Positions 1 to 9,314 of a stretch of DNA of 64,000 nucleotides are shown here, piece by piece. The stretch covers positions 1,054,001-1,118,000 of the forward strand of contig NZ_CP007790.1 in NCBI RefSeq assembly GCF_000835165.1. The letters are read 5' to 3'. Under the pieces are notes generated by a model. That model worked only from the letters and a program-made list of their open reading frames with translations, searched no databases and was not told the origin of the DNA. The stretch is from Corynebacterium marinum DSM 44953 (lineage in GTDB: Bacteria; Actinomycetota; Actinomycetes; Mycobacteriales; Mycobacteriaceae). The position numbers were made by a program, and so were the translations under genes. Position 1 is the first letter of the stretch; the number at the start of each line of letters is the position of its first letter.

Positions 1-1
1 G

Positions 2-67
2 CTTTTCGACGCCGCCGACCCCCGCGTCGCCGCCGCGCGGACGAAGATGGCCTCGACGTTGTTCTGA
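2..67 (+). CDS. C-terminal end of an unidentified gene (partial)
   Basis: An open frame runs into the window from the left and stops at a TGA at 65-67. The last 21 residues are rich in alanine and charged residues and end in ASTLF. A strong hairpin follows at once, which fits the end of a transcription unit. Too little of the protein is visible to name a family. Confidence rests only on the frame, the composition and the terminator. Confidence 0.45.
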   Translation, partial: LFDAADPRVAAARTKMASTLF

Positions 68-81
68 CCCCGGACGCGCGA

Positions 82-118
82 CGGCGCCCGCCTCCCCGGG
101 AAGGGGCGGCGGGCGCCG
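82..118. terminator. GC-rich hairpin between convergent genes
   Basis: An 11-bp perfect stem pairs 82-92 with 108-118, and the loop contains a further CCCC/GGGG pairing. It lies between the end of the plus-strand gene and the end of glgB on the minus strand, so it may serve both. There is no strong T tail; only TGGTGTTTGT follows on the plus strand. Confidence 0.65.
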
Positions 119-134
119 TGGTGTTTGTCCGGTG

Positions 135-2345
135 CTAGCTGTTGCGGCGGTGGCGGTACCACTGGACGGAGTTGGCCGGCACGTGCAGGGTCAGTTTGTG
201 CTCGAATCCGTCCCATCCGCTGGCGTCGGTGCTGACGACAGCAGGCAGGTCGTTGCCGGCGCCCTGGTACTCGGCGGCGTCGGTGTTGAGCACGAGCTCC
301 CACTCGCCGGCGCGCGGGGTTCCCAGGGGGTAGGACTCCTGCGAGCTGCCCGACAGGTTGACCACCGCGAGGAGGGCGGAATCGTCGGCGCCCCAACGGA
401 GGTAGGCGAGGATGTTGTTCGCCGCATCGTCGCCCTTGACCCACTGGAAGCCCTCGTAGGTGTGGTCCTGCGAGTAGAGGGCGGGGGAGGAGCGGTACAC
501 CTGGTGGATGTCGCGGACGAGCTTCTGGATGCCCTCGTGGTACTCGTGGCCCCAGCCCTCCAGGTTGGACCAGTCGACCGAGTGCGCCTCGTCCCACTCC
601 CCGGTCTGCCCGAATTCCTGGCCCATGAACAGCAGGTTCTTGCCCGGGTGGGAGAACATGTAGCCGTAGAGGGCGCGCAGGCCAGCTGCCTTGTTCCAGT
701 CGTCGCCCGGCATGCGGCCCCAGAGGGAGCCCTTGCCGTGGACGACCTCGTCGTGGGAGAAGGGGAGGACGTACTTCTCGGAGTAGGCGTAGATCATGGA
801 GAAGGTGATCTCGTTGTGGTGGTGCTCGCGGTGGATCGGGTCGAGCTTGAAGTACTCGAGCGTGTCGTTCATCCAGCCCATGTTCCACTTGAGGGAGAAG
901 CCCAGCCCGCCCTGCTCCGTGGGGGCGGTGACGCCCTGCCAGGAGGTGGATTCCTCGGCGATGGTGAGCACACCGGGGTGCGTGCGGTGGACGGTGGCGT
1001 TCATCTCCTGGAGGAACTGCACGGCGTCGAGGTTTTCGCGGCCGCCGTACTGGTTGGGCGTCCACTCGCCCTCCTCGCGGGAGTAGTCGAGGTAGAGCAT
1101 CGAGGCGACGGCGTCGACCCGCAGGCCGTCGATGTGGAACTCCTCGATCCAGTAGAGGGCGTTGGCGACGAGGAAGTTGCGGACCTCGTTGCGGCCGAAG
1201 TCGAAGACGTAGGTGCCCCACTCCTTCTGCTCGCCGCGGCGCCAGTCGGCGTGCTCGTAGAGCGCGGGACCGTCGAAACGCGCCAGTGCCCAGTCGTCCT
1301 TCGGGAAGTGCGCCGGGACCCAGTCCACGATGACGCCGATGCCGCGGTTGTGGAACTCGTCGATGAGGGCGCGCAGCTCATCCGGGGAACCCCACCGGGC
1401 GGTGGGGGCGTAGTAGCCGGAGACCTGGTAGCCCCAGGAACCGCCGAAGGGGTGCTCGGAGACAGGCATGAGTTCCACGTGGGTGAATCCCTGCTCTGCC
1501 ACGTAGTCGACCAGCTCGGTGGTCAGATCGCGGTAGCCCTTGCCGATCTTCCAGGAACCGAGGTGGACCTCGTAGATGGACATCGGCTCGTTGAGCAGGT
1601 CGGCGGAGGAGCGGTTGCGCAGCCACTCGCCGTCGCACCACTCGTACCGGGAGTCGACCACGACGGAGGCGGTCTCCGGGGGGCACTGCGCGGCCTTGGC
1701 CATGGGGTCGGCCTTGTCGCGGCGGTGGCCTTCCTTCGTCTGGACGGCGAACTTGTAGGCCGCGCCCGCGCCGACGTCGGGGATGAACAGTTCCCACACC
1801 CCGCTGGAGCCGAGCGAACGCATCGGGTACTGGGAGGCGTTCCAGACGCAGAACTCGCCGACGACTGCCACTCCGATGGCGTTGGGGGCCCACACCGCGA
1901 AAGCGGTGCCGGTGACGGTGCCCAGCGCCGTCTCGTAGGAGCGGACGTTGGCGCCCAGGACGTCCCAGAGACGCTCGTGGCGGCCCTCGGAGACGAGGTG
2001 GATGTCCAAATTGCCCAGGGTGGGCAGGAAAGCGTAGGGGTCGGCGCTGACGATCGTGCCCGCCTCCGGCCAGGTGATCTGCAGGCGGTAGTCCGGGGTG
2101 TAGATGTCCGGCAGGGCCAGCACCCAGACGTCGTCGCCGACGGGGGTGGCCGCGCGCAACTCGTTGTGGATGAGGATCTCCACCAGCTCGGCGCCCGGCT
2201 GGCGGGTGCGGATCACGGAACCGCCCTCCACGGCGTGCCAGCCGTAGAAGTCGTGCGGTGCGTGGTGGCTGCAGTTGTGCAGGCGCTCCATGTCCGGGGC
2301 GGGGATGAGCAGGTGCTGGTCGATACCGGAGTCGGCGTCGTGCAT
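135..2345 (-). CDS. glgB: 1,4-alpha-glucan branching enzyme GlgB
   Basis: GlgB makes the alpha-1,6 branches of glycogen by cutting an alpha-1,4 chain and re-attaching it. The 736-residue length matches actinobacterial GlgB. An N-terminal CBM48-type beta-sandwich region precedes a GH13 barrel. The three catalytic acids are visible: D411 in GLRVDAV, E464 in TIAEES and D532 in FSHDEV, with the same spacing as the E. coli enzyme (405/458/526). The ATG at 2345 is preceded by a GTGAGG ribosome site. The gene lies 107 bases downstream of glgE on the same strand. GlgE lengthens chains from maltose-1-phosphate and GlgB branches them, so the pair forms the second half of the trehalose-to-glycogen (GlgE) pathway. 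Confidence 0.97.
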   Translation of the reverse strand: MHDADSGIDQHLLIPAPDMERLHNCSHHAPHDFYGWHAVEGGSVIRTRQPGAELVEILIHNELRAATPVGDDVWVLALPDIYTPDYRLQITWPEAGTIVSADPYAFLPTLGNLDIHLVSEGRHERLWDVLGANVRSYETALGTVTGTAFAVWAPNAIGVAVVGEFCVWNASQYPMRSLGSSGVWELFIPDVGAGAAYKFAVQTKEGHRRDKADPMAKAAQCPPETASVVVDSRYEWCDGEWLRNRSSADLLNEPMSIYEVHLGSWKIGKGYRDLTTELVDYVAEQGFTHVELMPVSEHPFGGSWGYQVSGYYAPTARWGSPDELRALIDEFHNRGIGVIVDWVPAHFPKDDWALARFDGPALYEHADWRRGEQKEWGTYVFDFGRNEVRNFLVANALYWIEEFHIDGLRVDAVASMLYLDYSREEGEWTPNQYGGRENLDAVQFLQEMNATVHRTHPGVLTIAEESTSWQGVTAPTEQGGLGFSLKWNMGWMNDTLEYFKLDPIHREHHHNEITFSMIYAYSEKYVLPFSHDEVVHGKGSLWGRMPGDDWNKAAGLRALYGYMFSHPGKNLLFMGQEFGQTGEWDEAHSVDWSNLEGWGHEYHEGIQKLVRDIHQVYRSSPALYSQDHTYEGFQWVKGDDAANNILAYLRWGADDSALLAVVNLSGSSQESYPLGTPRAGEWELVLNTDAAEYQGAGNDLPAVVSTDASGWDGFEHKLTLHVPANSVQWYRHRRNS

Positions 2346-2452
2346 GGCGGGACCTCACAAGGGGGAAGGAGAATGCGGTTGTTGTCAGGGCGGGAGTGCT
2401 CCGCCCGGCTGATTCCCGACGCTACAGGAATGCGCCGGCCGGATGGGCCGGG

Positions 2453-4471
2453 TCAGGCCCGGTAGTCGGTGACCCGGCGCCACGCGAGCGGCTCGCGCTG
2501 ATCGGCCGGGACGTTCGGGAGAATGAGGATGTGGGCCACGTCGACCTCGGGCACCAGGCGCACGTAGTTGTGCTCGCCCCAGGTCCACGTCGCGCCTGTG
2601 ATGGCGTCGTGGACCGGGAAGCTGGCGCCCGGGTGCTGTCCGACGGCCTCGAGGTCGAGGGTGACCGTCGCGGACTGGGTGTTGTAGGAGTCCAGGTTGA
2701 CCACCACGAGGACGGTGTTGCCGGTGACCGGGTCGACCTTGGAGTAGGCGAGGATCTGGTCGTTGTCGGCGTCGTGGAAGTGGAGGTTGCGCAGCTGCTG
2801 CAGCGCGGGGTTCTCCCGGCGGACGTGGTTGAGCAGCGCGAGGTAGGGCTCCAGGGACGTGCCGGAATCCAGCGCGGCCTCGAAGTCCCGGGGGCGCAGC
2901 TCGTACTTCTCAGAGTCGAGGTACTCCTCGGATCCGCGGGCGACGGGCTCGTGCTCGTAGAGCTCGAACCCGGAGTACACGCCCCACAGCGGGGACATGG
3001 TCGCGGCGAGGGTGGCGCGCACGGCGAACATCGCGGGGCCGCCGAGCTGCAGCGACTCGTGGAGGATGTCGGGGGTGTTGACGAAGAGGTGCGGGCGGGA
3101 GTAGTCGGCGGCGTCGCGGATCTCGGAGGCGAACTCCGTCAGCTCCTGCTTGCTGGTCTTCCAGGTGAAGTAGGTGTAGGACTGCGAGAAGCCGAGCTTC
3201 GCCAGGCCGTAGAGGCGCGGCGCGCGGGTGAATGCCTCCGCGAGGAAGACGACGTCCGGGTCGGTCTCGTGGATCCGGGCGATCAGCCACTGCCAGAAGT
3301 TCGCCGGTTTGGTGTGCGGGTTGTCCACGCGGAAGGTGCGCACGCCCAGGTCGGCCCAGTACCTGACCACGCGGAGGATCTCGTCGTAGATGGCCGGCGG
3401 GTTGTTGTCGAAGTTGAGGGGGTAGATGTCCTGGTACTTCTTCGGCGGGTTCTCGGCGTAGGCGATGGTGCCGTCGGCCAGCTCGGTGAAGAAGTCGCGG
3501 TGCTCGGTCGCCCAGGGGTGGTCGGGCGCGGCCTGCAGGGCGAGGTCGAGGGCGATCTCCAGCCCCAGCTCATCGGCTCGGGCGAGTAGCGCGCGGAAAT
3601 CCTCGACGGTGCCCAGCTCGGGGTGGATGGCGTCGTGCCCGCCCGCCGCGGAACCGATCGCCCACGGGGAGCCCACGTCGTGGGACTCCGGAGTCAGGGT
3701 GTTGTTGCGGCCCTTACGGTTGATCTCGCCGATGGGGTGGATCGGGGGGAAGTAGACGGTGTCGAAGCCCATGGCGGCGACCCGCTCCAGGGCCTTCGCG
3801 GTGGTGGCGAAGGTGCCGTGCACGGGGTTGCCCGCCGCGTCCCAGCCGCCGGTGGAGCGGGGGAAGAGCTCGTACCAGGAGTTGACCAGCGCGTCGCGGC
3901 GCTCGACCTTGACCTCGCAGATGGGGCCGCGGGTGAGCATGTCGCGCAGCGGGTGGTCGTGCAGGACGGCGGTGACCACCTCGGACATGGCGATGCGGAT
4001 CCGGCCCGCCAGGTCGCCGTCGGTGCGGCGCAGGGCGGAGGCGGCGTCGACGAGCACACCGGCCACCGAAGCAGGCGCTGCGGCCGCGGCCCGGTCGAAC
4101 AGGTCCGCGCCGTGGGCCAGGTCGTTGGCCAACTCGGCGGCGGACTGGCCGGCGTCCATCTTCTTGGTGACGGCGTTGCGCCACGTGGCGAAGGGGTCGG
4201 ACCATGCGTCGACGCGGAAAGTCCAGGTGCCGGGGGCGTCGGGGACGAAGACGCCGTGCACGCGGTCCTGGTTGCCGGGGTCGGTCGTCATGTGGATGGC
4301 GGCGGTCTCACCCGCCGGCGGGGTGACATTCAGGGTCGCGGCGATGGCGTCGTGGCCCTCCCGCCAGGCCAGTGCGGTGACGGGGACGACCTCGCCCACC
4401 ACGGCCTTGGCGGGGAACAGTCGCCCGGAGATCTGGGGGCGGACGTCATCGATACCGAGTCGACCTGTCAT
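2453..4471 (-). CDS. glgE: Alpha-1,4-glucan:maltose-1-phosphate maltosyltransferase GlgE
   Basis: GlgE adds maltosyl units from maltose-1-phosphate to growing alpha-glucans (GH13_3). Catalytic residues are visible as D383 (FRVDNPH), E412 (FLAEAF) and D468 (NTPDIL), spaced as in the Streptomyces enzyme. The frame is open to an ATG at 4489, but I choose the ATG at 4471 (MTGRLGIDD). It has GGAAGG eight bases upstream, while the upper ATG has no ribosome site. A TAGGCT -10-like box at 4520-4515 would give a short leader. The product is 672 residues, close to the family norm. It is transcribed ahead of glgB and divergently from the ABC ATPase gene. Confidence 0.96.
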   Translation of the reverse strand: MTGRLGIDDVRPQISGRLFPAKAVVGEVVPVTALAWREGHDAIAATLNVTPPAGETAAIHMTTDPGNQDRVHGVFVPDAPGTWTFRVDAWSDPFATWRNAVTKKMDAGQSAAELANDLAHGADLFDRAAAAAPASVAGVLVDAASALRRTDGDLAGRIRIAMSEVVTAVLHDHPLRDMLTRGPICEVKVERRDALVNSWYELFPRSTGGWDAAGNPVHGTFATTAKALERVAAMGFDTVYFPPIHPIGEINRKGRNNTLTPESHDVGSPWAIGSAAGGHDAIHPELGTVEDFRALLARADELGLEIALDLALQAAPDHPWATEHRDFFTELADGTIAYAENPPKKYQDIYPLNFDNNPPAIYDEILRVVRYWADLGVRTFRVDNPHTKPANFWQWLIARIHETDPDVVFLAEAFTRAPRLYGLAKLGFSQSYTYFTWKTSKQELTEFASEIRDAADYSRPHLFVNTPDILHESLQLGGPAMFAVRATLAATMSPLWGVYSGFELYEHEPVARGSEEYLDSEKYELRPRDFEAALDSGTSLEPYLALLNHVRRENPALQQLRNLHFHDADNDQILAYSKVDPVTGNTVLVVVNLDSYNTQSATVTLDLEAVGQHPGASFPVHDAITGATWTWGEHNYVRLVPEVDVAHILILPNVPADQREPLAWRRVTDYRA

Positions 4472-4573
4472 GTATTCGACCTTCCACATAGAGGGGTTGG
4501 AATTACCCCAACGAGCCTAGTGCAGCTGTGTCAGTTCCACAGGGGACGCGGGAAATCGGCCACAATGGGGGAT

Positions 4574-5407
4574 GTGACTGAATTCAATGACGAGACCAAC
4601 GGGGACCTTCTGGTCGATTTCCGCGACGTGACCTTCAAGCGTGGGGGACGAAACCTCGTCGGCCCCGTCACCTGGCAGGTCGAACTCGATGAGCGGTGGG
4701 TGATCATCGGGCCCAACGGCGCGGGCAAGACCACGCTCATCCGGATGGCCGCCGCCGAGGAGTTCCCCAGCTCCGGCCGCGCGTTCGTGATGGGCGAGCA
4801 GCTGGGGCGTACCGACATGCGGGACCTGCGCTCCATGATCGGGGTCTCCTCCGCGGCGCTGGGCAACCGCATCCCGCTCGAAGAGAAGGTCGGCGACCTG
4901 GTCGTCTCCGCCGGCTACGCCGTGCTCGGGCGCTGGCGCGAGGAGTACGAGGAGATCGACTTCGAGCAGGCCCACGAGATCCTCGACCTGGTCGGCGCCT
5001 ACCACCTCATCGACCGTTCCTGGGGCACCCTCTCGGAGGGCGAGCGCAAGCGCGTGCTCGTCGCCCGCGCCCTGATGACCAACCCGGAGCTGCTCATCCT
5101 CGACGAGCCGGGCGCCGGCATGGACCTGGGGGGCCGCGAGGATCTCGTCGGCTACCTCGGGGACCTGGCGCTGGATCCGGACGCGCCGGCCATCGTCATG
5201 ATCACCCACCACGTCGAGGAGATCCCCTTCGGGTTCACCCACGCCATGCTTCTCGACGACGGCGAGGTGGTCGCCCAGGGCCTCATCGACACGGTGCTGA
5301 CCAGCGAGAACCTCTCGAAGACCTTCCATCAGCCGATCGACGTCTCCCGCATCGGCGAACGCTACTTCGCCCGCCGGACCCGACGCCCGGGCACCCACCG
5401 GCGGTGA
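4574..5407 (+). CDS. ABC transporter ATP-binding protein
   Basis: A single-domain ABC ATPase of 277 residues. Walker A (GPNGAGKTT, about residue 47), the signature LSEGERKR (about 153) and Walker B LLILDEP (about 173) are intact. No permease lies beside it, so the partner and substrate are unknown. The sequence resembles the stand-alone ModF/YlmA-like ATPases of actinobacteria. I choose the GTG at 4574: CACAAT (4561-4566) lies 7 bases upstream, the same layout as the aldo/keto reductase gene. The in-frame ATG at 4565 overlaps that hexamer and has no ribosome site. The gene is divergent from glgE. Confidence 0.85.
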   Translation: MTEFNDETNGDLLVDFRDVTFKRGGRNLVGPVTWQVELDERWVIIGPNGAGKTTLIRMAAAEEFPSSGRAFVMGEQLGRTDMRDLRSMIGVSSAALGNRIPLEEKVGDLVVSAGYAVLGRWREEYEEIDFEQAHEILDLVGAYHLIDRSWGTLSEGERKRVLVARALMTNPELLILDEPGAGMDLGGREDLVGYLGDLALDPDAPAIVMITHHVEEIPFGFTHAMLLDDGEVVAQGLIDTVLTSENLSKTFHQPIDVSRIGERYFARRTRRPGTHRR

Positions 5408-5468
5408 GCGGGCCTAGACTAGCGGTGACAGAAGCCCGTCCACGTTGATCTGCGGAGGTGAATCGGCC

Positions 5469-6284
5469 GTGCCCCATCGTCAGGCGCCCACCGGGTACGA
5501 CCAGGCCCGCCTGTCCACGACGGTCATCCTGGTGCGGGATTCCGCCCAGGGTCTGCAGGTGTGGGCGCAGGAACGCGTCTCCACCATGCGCAACTACCCC
5601 GGCATGACCGTCTTCCCCGGCGGGGGAGTGGACCGCCGCGACCTGCCGTCCGGTCAGGGGGACACCGCCGCGATGTGGACGGGGCAGCCCGTCGAGGAGT
5701 TCGCCGCGCGATTGGGGCTGACATCCGAGCAGACCCATGCAGTGGTCTTCGCCGCGGTTCGGGAACTCTTCGAGGAGACCGGCACCCTGCTCGCCGTCCA
5801 CGAGGACGGCAGCGAGATCGCCGACGTCACCCCGTACCACCAGGACCGGGTCGACCTCATCTCCCACCGCATCTCGCTGACGGAGATGCTCATGGAGCAT
5901 GAACTGCGGGTCTGCACCGACGGCCTGCGCCCCTGGGCCCGCTGGGTCGGCGGCTGGAAGGACCTCCACTGGTTCGACACCATCTCCTTCGTCGCCGTGG
6001 CACCCGACGGGCAGTCCCCGGACGGGGACACCTCCGAGGCGGACGACGCCGGCTGGTTCTCTCCGCAGCTGCTTCTCGACGGCTGGCGGCACGGCCTCGT
6101 CCGCCTCGCCATCCCCACGTGGGCCCAGCTCTCCTTCCTCGCGCGGTTTCCCACCGCGGATGAGGCGATGGCCGCCGCCGACGCCGCCGACCTCTCCCCG
6201 GTGGTGGGTGACCCCGTCGACGATCCGCGCTACGCCGAGTACTTCACCACCTCCTGGGTGGACCGGATCCGGCCGACCCGCTGA
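5469..6284 (+). CDS. NUDIX hydrolase
   Basis: A 271-residue Nudix protein that should hydrolyse a nucleoside-diphosphate-linked substrate. The metal-binding half of the box is clear (AVRELFEETGTLL, about residues 96-108). The glycine-rich half (FPGGGV) is separated from it by a long insert, as in NUDT19/CoA-type members, so a CoA-like substrate is possible but unproved. The GTG at 5469 has GGAGG ten bases upstream; the longer TTG-started frame from 5445 lacks one. A TAGACT box at 5415-5420 may be its promoter. The stop overlaps the next start by one base (TGATG), so the two genes are probably translationally coupled. Confidence 0.85.
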   Translation: MPHRQAPTGYDQARLSTTVILVRDSAQGLQVWAQERVSTMRNYPGMTVFPGGGVDRRDLPSGQGDTAAMWTGQPVEEFAARLGLTSEQTHAVVFAAVRELFEETGTLLAVHEDGSEIADVTPYHQDRVDLISHRISLTEMLMEHELRVCTDGLRPWARWVGGWKDLHWFDTISFVAVAPDGQSPDGDTSEADDAGWFSPQLLLDGWRHGLVRLAIPTWAQLSFLARFPTADEAMAAADAADLSPVVGDPVDDPRYAEYFTTSWVDRIRPTR

Positions 6285-7444
6285 TGGCCTTCCAACTCGA
6301 TGAGGTCGCCTTCCTGGCGGCCCACGCCGACGAGATCGCCGCGGCCGCCGACGGCCTCGCGCTCACCCGCGCCACCATGCTGGCCGATGCGGAGGCGCTG
6401 CGCCAACGCTTCGGGGAGCACGGCCGCGCCGTGACGGAGCTGACGCAGGCGCGCCGCTCGGCCGCGGCGGGCGGCAAGTTCCCCGCCCACTGGCTCACGG
6501 ACCTCGACGCCGCCCAGCAGGCCACCCCGCAGGTTGTCGCCGCGCACCGCGCCCGGCGCCTGCGCCGGACCCTCGGCGACGGGGCGCTCGTCCACGACGT
6601 GACGTGCTCGGTGGGGACGGAGGGGGCGTCAATAAATAAGGAGGGTCTCCGGTATCTGGGCAGCGACCTCGACGCGGTCCGCCTGCGCATGGCGCGGCAC
6701 AACCTCGGCGACAGCGCGTGGCTCGCGCAGGCCGACGCCACCGTGCCGGTGAGCAGGGGAGCGGACGCCATCGTCGCCGACCCCGCGCGCCGGGCGGGCG
6801 GGCGGCGTATCACCCACCCCGACCAGCTGCTCCCGCCGCTGCCGGATCTCCTGGCCGCCTGGCCGGGCCAGGAGCTGGCGGTGAAGTGCGCGCCGGGCCT
6901 GGACTTCTCCGGTTGGGACGGGCTGGTGAGCCTGGTCAGCGTCGACGGCGGCGTCAAGGAGGCGTGCCTCTACACGCCGGGGCTCGCCGAGGGGCTGCGG
7001 CGCGAGGCAGTGGTGATCACCCGCGGGGAAACCGACCGGATCACCGACGTCGAGCCGGACGGCGTCGGTGCGGGGGCGCCGGGGCGTTTCCTCGTCGACC
7101 CCGACGGGGCAATCGTGCGCGCCGGGCTGGTGCGGCACTACGCGCACCGGGAGGGGCTGTGGATGCTCGACGAACGCATCGCCTACCTCACCGGCGACAG
7201 GATCCCGGCCGGGCGCGGCGGTTTCGAGATCCTGGAGGTCGTTCCGCTGAAGAAGCTCAAGGCGGCGCTGGCGGGCCGTGACGTCGGCAGCCTGGAGATC
7301 CTCGTGCGCGGCGTGGACGTCGACCCGGACGCCCTGCGCAGGAAGCTCAAGCTGAAGGGGAAGGCGTCGCTGGCGGTGGTCTGCACGCGTATCGGCGCGC
7401 AGGGCGTGGCGCTGGTCTGCGGCCCCCGGCAACTGGGAAAATAA
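6284..7444 (+). CDS. Class I SAM methyltransferase with THUMP-like C-terminal domain
   Basis: 386 residues. A helical N-terminal third is followed by a Rossmann methyltransferase core with a DVTCSVGTEG SAM loop (about 105-114) and a VADPARRAGG motif (about 165). The C-terminal region is of the THUMP-like type known from actinobacterial proteins of this layout. The DPAR motif suggests an N-methyltransferase acting on nucleic acid, but the target is unknown. It starts inside the stop of the Nudix gene. A short AT-richer stretch (SINKEGLRYLG) interrupts otherwise high GC but keeps the frame. Confidence 0.8.
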   Translation: MAFQLDEVAFLAAHADEIAAAADGLALTRATMLADAEALRQRFGEHGRAVTELTQARRSAAAGGKFPAHWLTDLDAAQQATPQVVAAHRARRLRRTLGDGALVHDVTCSVGTEGASINKEGLRYLGSDLDAVRLRMARHNLGDSAWLAQADATVPVSRGADAIVADPARRAGGRRITHPDQLLPPLPDLLAAWPGQELAVKCAPGLDFSGWDGLVSLVSVDGGVKEACLYTPGLAEGLRREAVVITRGETDRITDVEPDGVGAGAPGRFLVDPDGAIVRAGLVRHYAHREGLWMLDERIAYLTGDRIPAGRGGFEILEVVPLKKLKAALAGRDVGSLEILVRGVDVDPDALRRKLKLKGKASLAVVCTRIGAQGVALVCGPRQLGK

Positions 7445-7500
7445 GGGTTGCCTGACCTGGTCGGCCCAGTCCTAGAGTAGACTCTTCGCCATCCACCCAA

Positions 7501-7509
7501 CCCCCCCCC
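7501..7509. repeat. Run of nine C in the etfB leader
   Basis: A C9 homopolymer lies about 10 bases before the GAAAGG ribosome site of etfB and downstream of a TAGAGTAGACT -10 region (7474-7484). It lies outside coding sequence, so slippage would change leader length and not the reading frame. Confidence 0.7.
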
Positions 7510-7527
7510 GTCGAAAGGTGACTGCCG

Positions 7528-8325
7528 ATGCCCGCCATCGTGGTACTCGTCAAGCATGTTCCGGACACGTGGTCCCAGAAGGCCCTCGAGGCAGACAACA
7601 CCCTGGATCGCGTCAACGTCGATTCCGTCATCGACGAGATCAACGAGTACGCCATGGAGCAGGCGCTGCAACTGCGCGACGACAACCCCGACGCCGCATA
7701 CCGCGTCATCGCCCTGACCATGGGCCCCGCCGGCGCCGACGAGACGCTGCGCAAGGCCCTGGCCATGGGTGCGGACGACGCCGTCCACGTCCTCGATGAG
7801 GCTATCGCGGGCTCCGACCTCCTGGGCACCGCCTGGGTGCTCACCAACGCGATCAACACCGTCGCCGACGTGGCGCTCGTCGTGGCGGGCAACGCCTCCT
7901 CCGACGGGGCGATGGGGGCGCTGCCGGGGGTCCTCGCCGAGTACCGGCAGGTCCCGGCGCTGACCAACGTCCGCTCCGTGGCACTGGCAGGGCAGACCGT
8001 CACCGGCGTGCGGGAGACCGCTGAGGGGCGCCACGAGCTCTCCGCCCAGCTGCCGGCGATCGTGTCGGTGACCGACAAGGCCCCGAAGCCGCGCTTCCCC
8101 AACTTCAAGGGACTCATGGCGGCCAAGAAGCACTCCGTCACGGTACTCGACATCGCCGCCATCGGCGTCGTCCCCGGGCAGGTTGGGCTGGCCCACGCCG
8201 CCACCGCGGTCACCTCCGCCGGCACCCGCCCGGCACGCGAGTCCGGCGACGTCATCGGCGGCGCCGACGCCGGGGCCGCCGCCGCCCGCATCGCCGAGTT
8301 CCTCGCCGCCGAGAAGTTCCTCTGA
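7528..8325 (+). CDS. etfB: Electron transfer flavoprotein beta subunit
   Basis: The beta subunit (FixA family, 265 residues) pairs with EtfA to carry electrons from acyl-CoA-type dehydrogenases to the quinone pool. The N-terminal VVLVKHVPDTW, the central TMGPAGADETLRKALAMGAD AMP-binding loop and the ASSDGAMGALPG stretch are typical. The ATG at 7528 has GAAAGG eight bases upstream. etfA follows after a 32-base gap, so the genes form an operon. The C-terminus (about 225-265) is alanine-rich, as is common in corynebacterial copies. Confidence 0.95.
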   Translation: MPAIVVLVKHVPDTWSQKALEADNTLDRVNVDSVIDEINEYAMEQALQLRDDNPDAAYRVIALTMGPAGADETLRKALAMGADDAVHVLDEAIAGSDLLGTAWVLTNAINTVADVALVVAGNASSDGAMGALPGVLAEYRQVPALTNVRSVALAGQTVTGVRETAEGRHELSAQLPAIVSVTDKAPKPRFPNFKGLMAAKKHSVTVLDIAAIGVVPGQVGLAHAATAVTSAGTRPARESGDVIGGADAGAAAARIAEFLAAEKFL

Positions 8326-8357
8326 CCCGCCTCGACCCACCCCTAGGGAGCACACCC

Positions 8358-9314
8358 ATGTCCACCGTCTATGTCCTGGTCGAGCACACCGGTTCCGGGC
8401 TCGCCGCCACCACCGCAGAACTGATCACCGCCGCCCGCCCGCTGGGCGAGGTCGCGGCCGTCGTCGTCGGGGCCCCCGGCGTCACGCAGACCCTCGCCCC
8501 GGCCTTGGCCGAGGCCGGCGCCGCCACCGTCGTCGCCGCCGAGTCCGCGGACGTCGCCGGACGCCTTATCCTGCCGCAGGTCGACGCCCTGGCGGCACTG
8601 GCCGCCGCCAACCCGGGCCCGGTCCTCATCGCCGCCGGAGCCTCCGGCAACGAGATCGCCGGCCGCCTGGCCGCCCGCCTGGCCTCCGGCGTGCTGTGCG
8701 ACGTCGTCGGCATCAACGCCGACCGCACCGCCGCCCAGTCCGTCTTCGGCGACCAGGTGCAGGTCTCCGCGGCCGTCGGCGGAGCCAGCCCGATCTACAC
8801 CCTGCGCCCCGGCGCGGTCGAGGCCGCCCCGGCCCCTGCGCCCGCCGCCGGCACCGTCATGGCGCTGGAACTGCCCGCCGCCACAGCCAAGGACGTCGCC
8901 GTCACCGGCTTCGCCCCGGCGGAGCGCGGTTCCCGGCCCGACCTCACCCAGGCGAAGGTGGTCGTCGCCGCCGGCCGCGGAGTGGGATCGAAGGAGGGGA
9001 TGGAACTGGTGGAGCGGCTCGCAGACTCCCTCGGAGCCGCCGTCGGCGTGACCCGCGACGCCGTGGATCTCGAGTACTACGACGGCACCTACCAGATCGG
9101 ACAGACCGGCGTCACCGTCTCCCCCGACCTCTACATCGGGCTGGGCATCTCCGGCGCCATCCAGCACACCTCCGGCATGCAGACCGCGAAGAAGATCGTC
9201 GTGGTCAACAACGACGAGGACGCGCCGATCTTCCAGATCGCCGACCTCGGTGTCGTCGGCGACCTCTTCGATGTCGTCCCCGCCCTGATCGACGAGATCG
9301 ACCAGCGCGGCTGA
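8358..9314 (+). CDS. etfA: Electron transfer flavoprotein alpha subunit
   Basis: The alpha subunit (FixB family, 318 residues) binds FAD. The C-terminal FAD domain shows VVAAGRGVGSKEGMELVE (about 210) and the QIGQTG ... YIGLGISGAIQH signature (about 250-275). The N-terminal half is the usual alanine-rich Rossmann domain. TAGGGAG lies before the ATG at 8358. The stop overlaps the start of the cysteine desulfurase gene (TGATG at 9312-9316), so all three genes are probably co-transcribed. Confidence 0.95.
   Translation: MSTVYVLVEHTGSGLAATTAELITAARPLGEVAAVVVGAPGVTQTLAPALAEAGAATVVAAESADVAGRLILPQVDALAALAAANPGPVLIAAGASGNEIAGRLAARLASGVLCDVVGINADRTAAQSVFGDQVQVSAAVGGASPIYTLRPGAVEAAPAPAPAAGTVMALELPAATAKDVAVTGFAPAERGSRPDLTQAKVVVAAGRGVGSKEGMELVERLADSLGAAVGVTRDAVDLEYYDGTYQIGQTGVTVSPDLYIGLGISGAIQHTSGMQTAKKIVVVNNDEDAPIFQIADLGVVGDLFDVVPALIDEIDQRG

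Noticed and set aside
132..2465. A 777-residue open frame on the plus strand
   Set aside because: It lies opposite glgB, which has full catalytic motifs. The product is Val/Gly/Ala-rich with no family features, as expected from high-GC antisense DNA.
4565..4573. ATG at 4565 as start of the ABC ATPase
   Set aside because: It overlaps the CACAAT hexamer and has no ribosome site; the GTG at 4574 fits the leaderless spacing.
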